A stretch of 16,246 nt of DNA. Origin: Phycisphaerales bacterium UBA2402 (lineage in GTDB: Bacteria > Planctomycetota > Phycisphaerae > Phycisphaerales > UBA1924). Position 1 is the first letter of the stretch; every line of letters starts with the position of its first letter. Below are positions 8,373 through 14,626 of this stretch, one piece after another. The notes under the pieces are model-generated. The model was not told the DNA's origin. It made no database searches and worked only from the letters and a program-made list of their open reading frames with translations. A program made the translations under genes and the position numbers. Where the stretch lies: assembly GCA_002343715.1 (NCBI GenBank), contig DDSA01000114.1, positions 667 through 16,912 on the forward strand, given 5' to 3'.

Positions 8373-9565
8373 GCGGGTCCGGCCCGTGTGTTCTGCTCTT
8401 CACCGACACGCTCGGCGATGTGAACGGCGTCAGCCGGTTCATCCGGAGCATCGGCGAGTGCGCACTGGACACCGGGCGCAATCTGCGCATCATCACCAGC
8501 ACCAACTTCCCCGTGCCTCGTGCACGGAACATTTCCAACTTCCCGCCTCTGGCCGCGATGAGGATGCCCAAGTATGAAAATCTGGACCTCGCCCCCCCCC
8601 CCGCGGGCGCGGTGATGCGCGAGGCGCGGCGGCTGCGGCCCGATGCGGTCCATGTCTCGACCCCCGGGCCGGTGGGCTTGCTCGGCCGGTGCCTTGCCCG
8701 TCGCCTGGGCGTGCCGCTACTGGGCACGTACCACACCGACTTCCCCGCGTACATCGAGCGGCTTTTCTGCAACGAGAGCCTGGCGCTGGGCTGCCGGGGC
8801 TTTATGCGCTGGTTCTACGCGCCTTTCGCCCGGCTCTTCTCGCGCAGCGATGAGTACATCGAGACGATGTCGGGGTTGGGCATCCCGCGCGATCGGTGTC
8901 TGCGGCTTCGTCCCGGCATCGCGCTCGAGTCCTTCCAACCCCGCTACCGCGATGATGCAGCGTTGTCGCGCCTCTGCGGTTCACCGCCAGGGACCGTCAG
9001 GGTGCTCTACGCGGGGCGCGTGAGCGTGGAAAAAGGCCTGCCCCTGCTGGCGGAGGCGTGGCGGATCGCGGATCCCGCGCTGCACTCGCGAAAAGTTCAC
9101 GCGGAACTCGTGATCGTGGGCGATGGCCCGTACCGCGCCGCGATGGAAGAGTTGCTCCGAGGCACGCGCACCGTCTTTCTCGGCTTCCGGCACGCGGAGG
9201 AACTCTCCATGATTTATGCGGGCTGCGACCTCTTCGCATTCCCGAGCACGACCGATACACTCGGGCAGGTGGTGATGGAGGCCATGTCCAGCGGGCTGCC
9301 CGTGCTGGTGACCGACATCGGCGGCCCAAGGGAGCTCGTCCGCGATGAGCAGACCGGCCATGTTCTGTCCGCACGCGACAGCCGACACTGGGCGGCGGAG
9401 ATCACACGGCTCGTCACCGACTCGGACCGGCGCACCCGCATGGGCCGGGCGGCCCACGAGTCCGTTCAACCCCGGAGCATCCAACGCAGCTTCGATGAGT
9501 TCTGGGATGCCCATACCTCGCTGCTCGGCAACCTCCGCGACCGGCACGGAGTATCACCGGCATGA
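8369..9565 (+). CDS. Glycosyltransferase family 4 (GT-B) protein, 398 aa
   Basis: The product has the full GT4 layout. The N-terminal Rossmann half contains the glycine loop LGDVNGVSRF and YHTDFP. The C-terminal half contains YAGRVSVEKGL, which binds the donor phosphate, VIVGDGPYR, and FPSTTDTLGQVVMEAMSSG with the D296-x7-E304 version of the E-x7-E motif. The D form is common in mannosyl- and glucosyl-transferases acting on lipids or glycans, so a cytoplasmic enzyme using a nucleotide sugar for envelope glycan or glycolipid synthesis is likely; donor and acceptor are not determined. The GTG at 8369 overlaps the hydrolase stop and has GGAGG at 8356-8360 with 8-base spacing, so it is preferred over an in-frame TTG at 8327. 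An 11-base C run (8592-8602) encodes residues 75-78. Confidence 0.94.
   Translation: MSGSGPCVLLFTDTLGDVNGVSRFIRSIGECALDTGRNLRIITSTNFPVPRARNISNFPPLAAMRMPKYENLDLAPPPAGAVMREARRLRPDAVHVSTPGPVGLLGRCLARRLGVPLLGTYHTDFPAYIERLFCNESLALGCRGFMRWFYAPFARLFSRSDEYIETMSGLGIPRDRCLRLRPGIALESFQPRYRDDAALSRLCGSPPGTVRVLYAGRVSVEKGLPLLAEAWRIADPALHSRKVHAELVIVGDGPYRAAMEELLRGTRTVFLGFRHAEELSMIYAGCDLFAFPSTTDTLGQVVMEAMSSGLPVLVTDIGGPRELVRDEQTGHVLSARDSRHWAAEITRLVTDSDRRTRMGRAAHESVQPRSIQRSFDEFWDAHTSLLGNLRDRHGVSPA
8592..8602 (+). repeat. C11 homopolymer inside the glycosyltransferase gene
   Basis: Eleven consecutive C bases encode the end of Ala75 and Pro76-Pro78. The frame is intact with 11 C and would break with 10 or 12. 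Such tracts can slip during replication and are also error-prone in sequencing. Confidence 0.9.
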
Positions 9566-10341
9566 TGGATGAAACCACGCCCCTCTGCGAGGAATGCGGC
9601 TACGACCTCACCGGCCTTGTGCCGGAGGGGGCGTGCCCGGAATGCGGGCGACCCGTGGCCCGGTCCTTGCCCGATTCTCGGCCCGGATCGCCGTGGCAGT
9701 TCTCGCCCGGCTCGGTGTCTTGGTTGCGTACCAACCTCGCGGTGTTGCGCGCCCCCGCGGAGCTCTTCGCCTCGGTGCGTATCGACCCGCGGGGTGGGGC
9801 GAGCCTGCTGGTGCTCAATGTCCTTCTTGCCGCGCTGCTGCTCGCCGCCCCGTGGACGGGCACGCTCATCGGTGATCCGATCCGGGGCGGAAGGGGCGGA
9901 GGTCCGATGAGGGAACTGCTCACGTTTGGGTGGGTCTTCCCCGCGCAGGTCCTGGGGATCGCGGCCTTCCTCGTGCTGCTGACCATGATCGAGTTCGCGG
10001 GTATTCGTTTTATCGCGGCCCGACGGAAGTGGCGGCTCACCCGCGCCGGCGCGTGGCAGGTCTGCTGCCATGCCAGCGTCGGCTGGATCATCCTCGGGGT
10101 GGCCCCTCTCGCGGGCCTGGCACTGGTCTACACCCTCGGCGTCCTGCTCCGGGTTCCCCTCGGACGCACGTTCACCATTCCTGCAACGCCGGGCTGGCGC
10201 ACGTCGCTGGGCACCGTGATGGGCATCTCGCTTCCCATCGCCGGGCTTGTGATCGGGCTTCTTGTCTACGAGTTGCTGGTTCACATCGGTGTTCGCAAGT
10301 GCAGGTACGCGGCCACGCTCCGAGTCGCTACGAAGGGCTGA
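9562..10341 (+). CDS. Zinc-ribbon membrane protein, 259 aa
   Basis: The start overlaps the glycosyltransferase stop by 4 bases (ATGA), with GGAG ten bases upstream. The N-terminus is a treble-clef or rubredoxin-like ribbon: C9-x2-C12 in CEECGYDL and C25-x2-C28 in CPECGRPV, a pattern frequent in planctomycete membrane proteins. After about 45 soluble residues come hydrophobic segments near 80-97, 120-147, 165-195 and 215-243, so four or five membrane helices are expected, with the ribbon probably cytoplasmic. The helical part loosely resembles Yip1-type domains, but I cannot assign a family with certainty. Tight coupling to the GT4 gene suggests a role in the same envelope process. No catalytic motif is evident. 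Confidence 0.85.
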   Translation: MMDETTPLCEECGYDLTGLVPEGACPECGRPVARSLPDSRPGSPWQFSPGSVSWLRTNLAVLRAPAELFASVRIDPRGGASLLVLNVLLAALLLAAPWTGTLIGDPIRGGRGGGPMRELLTFGWVFPAQVLGIAAFLVLLTMIEFAGIRFIAARRKWRLTRAGAWQVCCHASVGWIILGVAPLAGLALVYTLGVLLRVPLGRTFTIPATPGWRTSLGTVMGISLPIAGLVIGLLVYELLVHIGVRKCRYAATLRVATKG

Positions 10342-10469
10342 GACTTCGATGGTCACGGGCCTCCGTTATGCGTTTCGCGTCCGGGCTTCATGCGGCGCGT
10401 ACCCTCTCTTCCGCATTGGCCACTCGATCGGGACAACTCGGCCATACAAGCGATCCGTCGAAACCACCG

Positions 10470-11474
10470 GTGAGCATCCGGCAGGTCGCCGCGGCGGCGG
10501 GTGTCTCCATCGCGACGGTGAGCCGCGCGATCAACACCCCCTCGGCTGTCGCGGAACCGACGCTTTCGCGCGTACGGGCGGCGATCGAACAACTGGGCTA
10601 TGCACCCAACCCGCTGGCCCAGGCGCTCATGAGCGGCGAGAGCCGCGTGCTGGGCATCGCGCTGCCCTGGTTCCACGGCGAGTTCTTCACCCGGATGCTG
10701 CAAGGGGCCGACGAGGAGGCGACCCGCCTGGGCTACCACCTGCTCGTCACGTCGATGACGCGGGCCCAGGCCAGCCGCCGCAAGGACCGAATCCTCGGCA
10801 CGGGCCTGATCGACGGCATGATCGTCATCATCGACGATGTGCACGACCCGCTGGCGCAGGAAGTCATCGACTCGCCCATGCCCTCGGTCATGGTCTGCGC
10901 CGACTTCAGCGACAAGGGGGTTGACAGCGTGGTCCTCGACAACAAACGGGGCACGCGCGAGGCGGTCGAGCACCTGCTTCGCTGGGTCGACGCGGGCAAG
11001 TGCTTTTTCGTCGGCGGGCCGATGGGCAACGTCGATTCGCAGGAACGCGCGGCGACGTTCACCGCGGCGCTCGCGGAACGCGGCCACCAGGTCAGGCCCG
11101 ATCAGGTCTCCTTCGGCGAGTACGGCGTGACGTGGGGCAAGGAGTGGGCCATGCGCGCCCATCAGCGGCGAACGCTCGACGGCGCGGCCATCCTCGCGGC
11201 CAACGACGAGATCGCCTGCGGCATCCTCCGCGCTGCGGAGTCGGCACGTCTGTGGGTGCCCGACCAGGTGCGGATCGTGGGCTTCGACGACACGAGGCTG
11301 GCCTCGCTCATGCGGCCCACCCTGTCGAGCGTGGCTTTGCCGATGGAGGACGTGGGGGCCGCGGCGGTGCGGGCCCTGGTGGCAAGGATGGAACGCCGCG
11401 AGACGCCGACAACCTGCGTGCGACTGCCGACGCGGCTGGTGGTGCGCGAGAGCAGCACCGCGGCGACGTTCTGA
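10470..11474 (+). CDS. LacI-family transcriptional regulator, 334 aa
   Basis: The product starts with a LacI helix-turn-helix (SIRQVAAAAGVSIATVSRAI) and the hinge helix LGYAPNPLAQALMSG. A periplasmic-binding-protein-like effector domain follows, including RVLGIALPW, AAILAANDEIACGIL and RIVGFDDTRLASLMRPTLSSV. It should bind an operator as a dimer and respond to a sugar-like ligand, which I cannot name. The GTG at 10470 puts the HTH at the very N-terminus, as is usual. An in-frame ATG at 10368 would add 34 residues, but that stretch has an almost random third-codon base, unlike the strongly G/C-ending body, so it is probably untranslated leader. The gene follows the hydrolase-GT4-membrane unit after 128 bases on the same strand and may regulate it; no clear operator was found. 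Confidence 0.92.
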   Translation: MSIRQVAAAAGVSIATVSRAINTPSAVAEPTLSRVRAAIEQLGYAPNPLAQALMSGESRVLGIALPWFHGEFFTRMLQGADEEATRLGYHLLVTSMTRAQASRRKDRILGTGLIDGMIVIIDDVHDPLAQEVIDSPMPSVMVCADFSDKGVDSVVLDNKRGTREAVEHLLRWVDAGKCFFVGGPMGNVDSQERAATFTAALAERGHQVRPDQVSFGEYGVTWGKEWAMRAHQRRTLDGAAILAANDEIACGILRAAESARLWVPDQVRIVGFDDTRLASLMRPTLSSVALPMEDVGAAAVRALVARMERRETPTTCVRLPTRLVVRESSTAATF

Positions 11475-11506
11475 CCGGGACCGAGCGCAACAAGAAGCCA
11501 TGAAAA

Positions 11507-11528
11507 AGGCCCCGCCTGCGCGGGGCCT
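11507..11528 (-). terminator. Rho-independent terminator of the DUF1579 gene
   Basis: AGGCCCCGC and GCGGGGCCT form a perfect 9-bp stem with a CTGC loop. On the minus strand it is followed by a run of T (A tract at 11503-11507), 31 bases past the DUF1579 stop. In the plus direction no T-run follows, so it is mainly a minus-strand terminator, although it may also stop the LacI transcript coming from the other side. Confidence 0.75.
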
Positions 11529-11559
11529 GAACAACTCATCTGAAGAGGCAATGGATGGA

Positions 11560-12306
11560 TCAGTGCCCCGCGGTCTTCGCGGTGGTCTTGGCGTCGGCCT
11601 TGCCTTCGGCTTTCGCCGTCGCCTTGCGGGTATAGGTGATCTCCATCATCTTAAACTCCTTGCCGTCGGGCCCTGGGCTGAACATCTCGAGCACCATGCT
11701 GTCGGGGCCGGTGGTCCTTTCGACGTTACGCATCCATGAATCCTTGCCCGTCATGCAGTCGACGAACTTACTCGTTGCGGTCATGGTTTTGCCGTCGTCG
11801 CTCAACGTTCCGGTGTAGAACATGGTCATGGTGCCGAAGTTGTCAAACCAGGTCCCTTCGTATTTCTCCGTGGTGTTGTTGTATCCCCAGGTGCCGAAGC
11901 CCTCGAAGGGCATCGGGGGGCCGCCCATGTTCATCATGCCGGTCGTCTCGCTCTTGACAAACCGCCCGCCCATCATCGGGCTGATGACGGTGGTGCAGGT
12001 GCTCTCCGTCGGCGTGCCGCCCGGCTCCATCCACATTTTCATCTTCCCTTCCCAGGTGCCGCTCTGCTTCACCAGTCGCTCGTGATGCTTGCCCGGGGTC
12101 ATTGCCTTCGTCCACGCTTCCATCATCGCGGCCTGCTCGGGGGGCATCGCCGGCGCGGCGTCCTTGCTCGGCGCAGCGGGAGTTGCAGGCGCTGCCGGTG
12201 CAGCGGGTTTCGCGGGGGTAGACGGCTTCGCTGGCGCCTTGTCCTGGGCCATCGCGGTGCCGACAAGTCCACACAACAGCACGAGGATCGAACATGTCCG
12301 TTTCAT
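11560..12306 (-). CDS. Exported DUF1579-family protein, 248 aa
   Basis: The protein has a classic signal peptide (MKRTCSILVLLCGLVGTAMA, predicted cut before Q21) and no lipobox, so it is periplasmic or secreted. A Pro/Ala/Lys-rich linker covers about 22-56. The folded domain (about 65-228) includes SGTWEGKMKMWMEPGG, GGRFVKSETTG, GTWGYNNTTEKYEGTWFDNFGT and DGKTMTATSKF, the repeated strand pattern of DUF1579, a lipocalin-like beta-barrel of unknown function. The tail from about 229 is Lys/Ala/Thr-rich. The start has a strong AAGGAAA site at 12311-12317. A long leader precedes it, and a terminator follows directly after its stop, so it may be transcribed alone. Confidence 0.9.
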   Translation of the reverse strand: MKRTCSILVLLCGLVGTAMAQDKAPAKPSTPAKPAAPAAPATPAAPSKDAAPAMPPEQAAMMEAWTKAMTPGKHHERLVKQSGTWEGKMKMWMEPGGTPTESTCTTVISPMMGGRFVKSETTGMMNMGGPPMPFEGFGTWGYNNTTEKYEGTWFDNFGTMTMFYTGTLSDDGKTMTATSKFVDCMTGKDSWMRNVERTTGPDSMVLEMFSPGPDGKEFKMMEITYTRKATAKAEGKADAKTTAKTAGH

Positions 12307-12346
12307 ACACTTTCCTTATCTACGCTCGAGCCGTCGCACCCCTGCC

Positions 12347-12369
12347 GGCCCGGCCATGGTTCCCGGGCC
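12347..12369 (-). other. Stem-loop in the leader of the DUF1579 gene
   Basis: GGCCCGG and CCGGGCC pair as a perfect 7-bp stem with a 9-base loop, between the proposed promoter and the ATG at 12306. It could affect leader folding; no known riboswitch structure is recognised. Confidence 0.35.
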
Positions 12370-12396
12370 TCGCACACGCTTTGGCCTCGGGATCCA

Positions 12397-12402
12397 AGTA
12401 TA
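12397..12402 (-). promoter_or_regulatory. Candidate -10 element for the DUF1579 gene
   Basis: TATACT on the minus strand (within an unusually A/T-rich patch, 12396-12421) matches five of six consensus -10 positions. No recognisable -35 is found 16-18 bases upstream. It would give a leader of about 85 bases. Confidence 0.3.
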
Positions 12403-12494
12403 TACGGTACTTGTTAGATTAGCCCGGGGGAGTTGCTGGGTGGCCCAACCCCATCCGCCTGACCATGAGACGGTTTGCCAGAGTTCAATGAGCG

Positions 12495-12511
12495 TGAATG
12501 AAGATCATTCA
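12495..12511 (-). repeat. Inverted repeat at the end of the histidine phosphatase gene
   Basis: TGAATGA and TCATTCA form a perfect 7-bp inverted repeat around AGA, overlapping the stop codon (12509-12511). There is no T-run after it on either strand, so it may be a 3'-end hairpin or a protein-binding site rather than a terminator. Confidence 0.45.
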
Positions 12512-12967
12512 GTAACGCCCGACACACTCACCCCGTAGTCGATCGGCTTCTCGTGCGATGGATGCGATGGAGACATCGCCTGGCGCGAGCGATGGCCCGC
12601 CGAAGCGCCCAGAAACCGCCGAAAGGTCGGGGTTGTGCCCGATGAGGATCGCCCCGGGCGTGCCCGCGTGAAAGAGGTCGGCGATCAGTTCGGTGATGTG
12701 ATCCGCGCTGCCCGAAAGCCCAACCCGGTCCTCCGTCTCGATCCGCAGGCCCAGCATCGCGGCGATGGGCGCTGCCGTCTGCTGCGCCCGCAGCGCAGCG
12801 CTGCAGATCAAGCGCGCGGGCCGAATATCCATCGGCGCGGCCAAAGACGCGAACGCCGCGGCGAGTGCTTCGGCGCGGGCCACCCCGATGGGTGAGAGCG
12901 GGCGGTGCGGATCACCCCCAGGCGCAATCGAGAGCGCATGGGCGTGACGAATAAGGTAAACGCGCAT
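12509..12967 (-). CDS. SixA-like histidine phosphatase, 152 aa
   Basis: This is a short member of the histidine phosphatase superfamily. It has the catalytic LIRHAHA motif with H8 as the phospho-accepting residue, R31 after LSPIG, the SAALRAQQTA segment with R60, and LIGHNPD with the second catalytic histidine H111. The length and motif spacing resemble SixA, which dephosphorylates histidine phosphotransfer proteins. The exact substrate is uncertain, because related small phosphatases act on other phosphorylated molecules. No signal peptide is present, so it is cytoplasmic. The gene begins 36 bases after the FliN gene on the same strand, so co-transcription is likely. No histidine kinase or phosphotransfer gene is visible nearby. 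Confidence 0.87.
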   Translation of the reverse strand: MRVYLIRHAHALSIAPGGDPHRPLSPIGVARAEALAAAFASLAAPMDIRPARLICSAALRAQQTAAPIAAMLGLRIETEDRVGLSGSADHITELIADLFHAGTPGAILIGHNPDLSAVSGRFGGPSLAPGDVSIASIAREADRLRGECVGRY

Positions 12968-13003
12968 CGGCCCAGCGTATCACCCCGCAGGGTACCGGAC
13001 AGA

Positions 13004-13303
13004 TCACGCCTCGGCGGGAGCCTCGGTCATCGCCCCGATGCGTTCTCTCAGATCCCCGACAAAGGTGATGCGGATGCCGAAGTTTTCCCCCACCTTCACG
13101 GCGATGCCGCACCCGATCGCCTTGTTGTTGACCAGGAGATCGAGTTCCGCATCCGCCCGCTTGGGCAACTCGATGATCGAGCCCGGGGCCAGCCCGGTGA
13201 CCTCGGCGAGGGACATGGCCCGGGTGCCCAACTGCACGACGATGGGGAGTTCGAGCGCGAGAATGCGGGAGAGATTGCCCGGGATCGGTGTTGGGGGATT
13301 CAT
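13004..13303 (-). CDS. fliN: FliN-type flagellar motor switch protein (SpoA domain), 99 aa
   Basis: Almost the whole protein is one SpoA/FliN C-terminal domain. LPIVVQLGTRAMSLAEV, LAPGSIIELPKRADAELDLLVNN and VGENFGIRITFVG align with the FliN pattern (LGxxxxSL, GSVIEL, VN, ENFGVRIT). FliN forms the cytoplasmic C-ring of the flagellar motor with FliM; the related SpaO/YscQ family forms sorting platforms of type III secretion. This version is short, with only a dozen residues before the domain and no FliY/CheC part. No other flagellar gene lies in the window, so it is an orphan copy here. The symbol reflects domain similarity; a type III secretion or non-flagellar role cannot be excluded. The start lacks a clear ribosome binding site. 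Confidence 0.86.
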   Translation of the reverse strand: MNPPTPIPGNLSRILALELPIVVQLGTRAMSLAEVTGLAPGSIIELPKRADAELDLLVNNKAIGCGIAVKVGENFGIRITFVGDLRERIGAMTEAPAEA

Positions 13304-13379
13304 GGGTGTCGCGAAGGCGAGTGATCGAGTCAGAAGTACTACGCAAAACGCGTGCCGGGTTTGACTGTTGTTCCATCGT

Positions 13380-13457
13380 GCTCATCTTCACACAACCTTG
13401 ACACAACGTAAATACGAAAGAAACTCGCTCTTCACTATTCTCTTCCGCTCATCTTCA
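13380..13457. repeat. Direct repeats in the FliN/pseudopilin intergenic region
   Basis: GCTCATCTTCA occurs at 13380-13390 and again at 13447-13457. ACACAAC occurs at 13390-13396 and 13401-13407, exactly 11 bases apart. A perfect TTGACA (13398-13403) lies between the latter two, but no good -10 follows it. The whole 212-base divergent region (13304-13515) has no gene; these are the only structures seen besides the hairpin at 13464-13493. Confidence 0.55.
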
Positions 13458-13463
13458 GGCTCA

Positions 13464-13493
13464 CCCGGTGCGGACTCGTCGTCCCGCACCGGG
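13464..13493 (+). promoter_or_regulatory. Strong hairpin in the leader of the second pseudopilin gene
   Basis: CCCGGTGCGG and CCGCACCGGG form a perfect 10-bp GC-rich stem with a 10-base loop (ACTCGTCGTC), ending 22 bases before the ATG at 13516. No T-run follows, so termination is unlikely. It could stabilise or control translation of the mRNA, or bind a protein as a dyad. Confidence 0.6.
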
Positions 13494-13515
13494 CGGGGAA
13501 CAGGATCACGACGAG

Positions 13516-14514
13516 ATGCCACACCACCTTGACCAAGTTCAACCCCGCGGGATTCATCGCGCGGGCTTCACGTTGATCGAGTTGCTCGTTGTCATCGCGG
13601 TGATTGCCCTGCTCATCAGTCTGCTGCTCCCCGGTCTGGGTGCGGCGCGCGAATCGGGCCGCTTGGTCAAGTGCGCGAGCAACCAGCGGCAACTGGCCTT
13701 GGCGGGCCTGAGCCACGCGCAGGACCATAAAGGTGCGTACTGCACCGGCCCCTTCGACAACCGCGTGGAGCGCGGATACGGCTCCTTCGAGGAGAAGGGG
13801 TGGATGGCGGACTTTATCAATGGCGGGTACGCGAACCCCGGTTCGATTCTCTGCCCGAGCAGCCCCGCCCGCTACTCGAACCGGTACGCCGCGCACCGCA
13901 TCGACAACGCTCAGTACCGCCAGTATTCCGAGACGGAGATCATGAACCTGATCGAGCGCGGGTTCAACACCAACTATTGCCAGTCCTGGTACATGGCCTA
14001 CACGGGCATGAAGAGCAACAACCCGGCGGTCGCGCCCGTCGCGGAAGACATCTCCAGCGTGATCGGCCCGCTGAACGAGAAGTCCCTGACGAAAGCGCCC
14101 ATCTCCATGGTCCCGCTCTTCGGCGATGGGGCCATGTACGCCGGCGCGGCCAACGGCACCGAGGATATCGTGACCATCAACGGTCAGCAATACAACGGGG
14201 CCAAATCCCTGACCGACGGGCCGATGCAGCAGATGCTTCCCGGGCGCGGGCGCGTGTGGGGGCGGCAGAGTTACAACCGCTGGGGCCCGGTGCACGGAAA
14301 GAGTTCCTACGTCGGCGGCCTGATCGGTCACGACCGCGTGATCGGGCAGATCGCCTTCGCCGACGGCCACGTCGCGACGTTCCGCGATGAAAAACGCGAC
14401 GGGAAGTTCGAGGCGACCCCGGTGCAGATGGGCGGCACCGTCACGATCCAGTACGACGAACTCGAGGGCAAGGTCTACGGCGGGTGGCTCACCCAGGCCG
14501 GCATCGACTGGTAA
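13516..14514 (+). CDS. Type II secretion-type pseudopilin (prepilin-like, 332 aa)
   Basis: Counting from the ATG at 13516, the leader [17 protein letters not shown] ends with Gly17 and the mature part begins [23 protein letters not shown], with the essential Glu at +5 of the mature protein. [19 protein letters not shown] follows, as in planctomycete pseudopilin-like proteins. Near the end, [19 protein letters not shown] shows an H-X10-DG variant of the usual H-X9-DG motif. A GTG at 13468 would lengthen the leader but sits inside the hairpin stem; AGGA about ten bases before the ATG supports the shorter form. It should be processed by a prepilin peptidase and anchored in the inner membrane. 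It precedes a secreted lamin-tail/dockerin-like gene by 112 bases. It is not closely similar to the other pseudopilin beyond the N-terminal third. Confidence 0.92.
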   Translation: MPHHLDQVQPRGIHRAGFTLIELLVVIAVIALLISLLLPGLGAARESGRLVKCASNQRQLALAGLSHAQDHKGAYCTGPFDNRVERGYGSFEEKGWMADFINGGYANPGSILCPSSPARYSNRYAAHRIDNAQYRQYSETEIMNLIERGFNTNYCQSWYMAYTGMKSNNPAVAPVAEDISSVIGPLNEKSLTKAPISMVPLFGDGAMYAGAANGTEDIVTINGQQYNGAKSLTDGPMQQMLPGRGRVWGRQSYNRWGPVHGKSSYVGGLIGHDRVIGQIAFADGHVATFRDEKRDGKFEATPVQMGGTVTIQYDELEGKVYGGWLTQAGIDW

Positions 14515-14544
14515 GCCTCGGCGACCAAAGAAGCGAAAAGAGAG

Positions 14545-14572
14545 CACACGGGCGGAGCGTGCCGCCCGTGTG
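14545..14572 (+). terminator. Strong hairpin after the second pseudopilin, possible partial terminator
   Basis: CACACGGGCGG and CCGCCCGTGTG form a perfect 11-bp stem with a 6-base loop (AGCGTG), 31 bases past the stop codon. The following bases are AGAGAGAGTGTC, with no T-run, so it is not a classical intrinsic terminator. It may give partial termination or protect the upstream mRNA end. Confidence 0.5.
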
Positions 14573-14626
14573 AGAGAGAGTGTCTGTTCACACACCGCGG
14601 AATCACTTAGTTACGGAGTTGCTCAC

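Noticed and set aside
10416..10446. LacI operator candidate (TGGCC ... GGCCA) upstream of the regulator gene
   Set aside because: The arms are only five bases and 18 bases apart, without the central CG dyad usual for LacI-family operators.
9930..10469. N-terminal extension of the LacI regulator into the preceding gene
   Set aside because: The extension overlaps the membrane protein gene in another frame and then runs through poorly biased codons. The LacI HTH begins right after the GTG at 10470.
11500..11739. Small plus-strand frame starting MKKAPPARG
   Set aside because: It starts inside the terminator hairpin and is antisense to the DUF1579 coding sequence.
13398..13426. Sigma70 promoter for the second pseudopilin based on TTGACA
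   Set aside because: The -35 is perfect, but 15-18 bases downstream there is only GAAACT or AAACTC, so no acceptable -10; kept only as part of the repeat observation.
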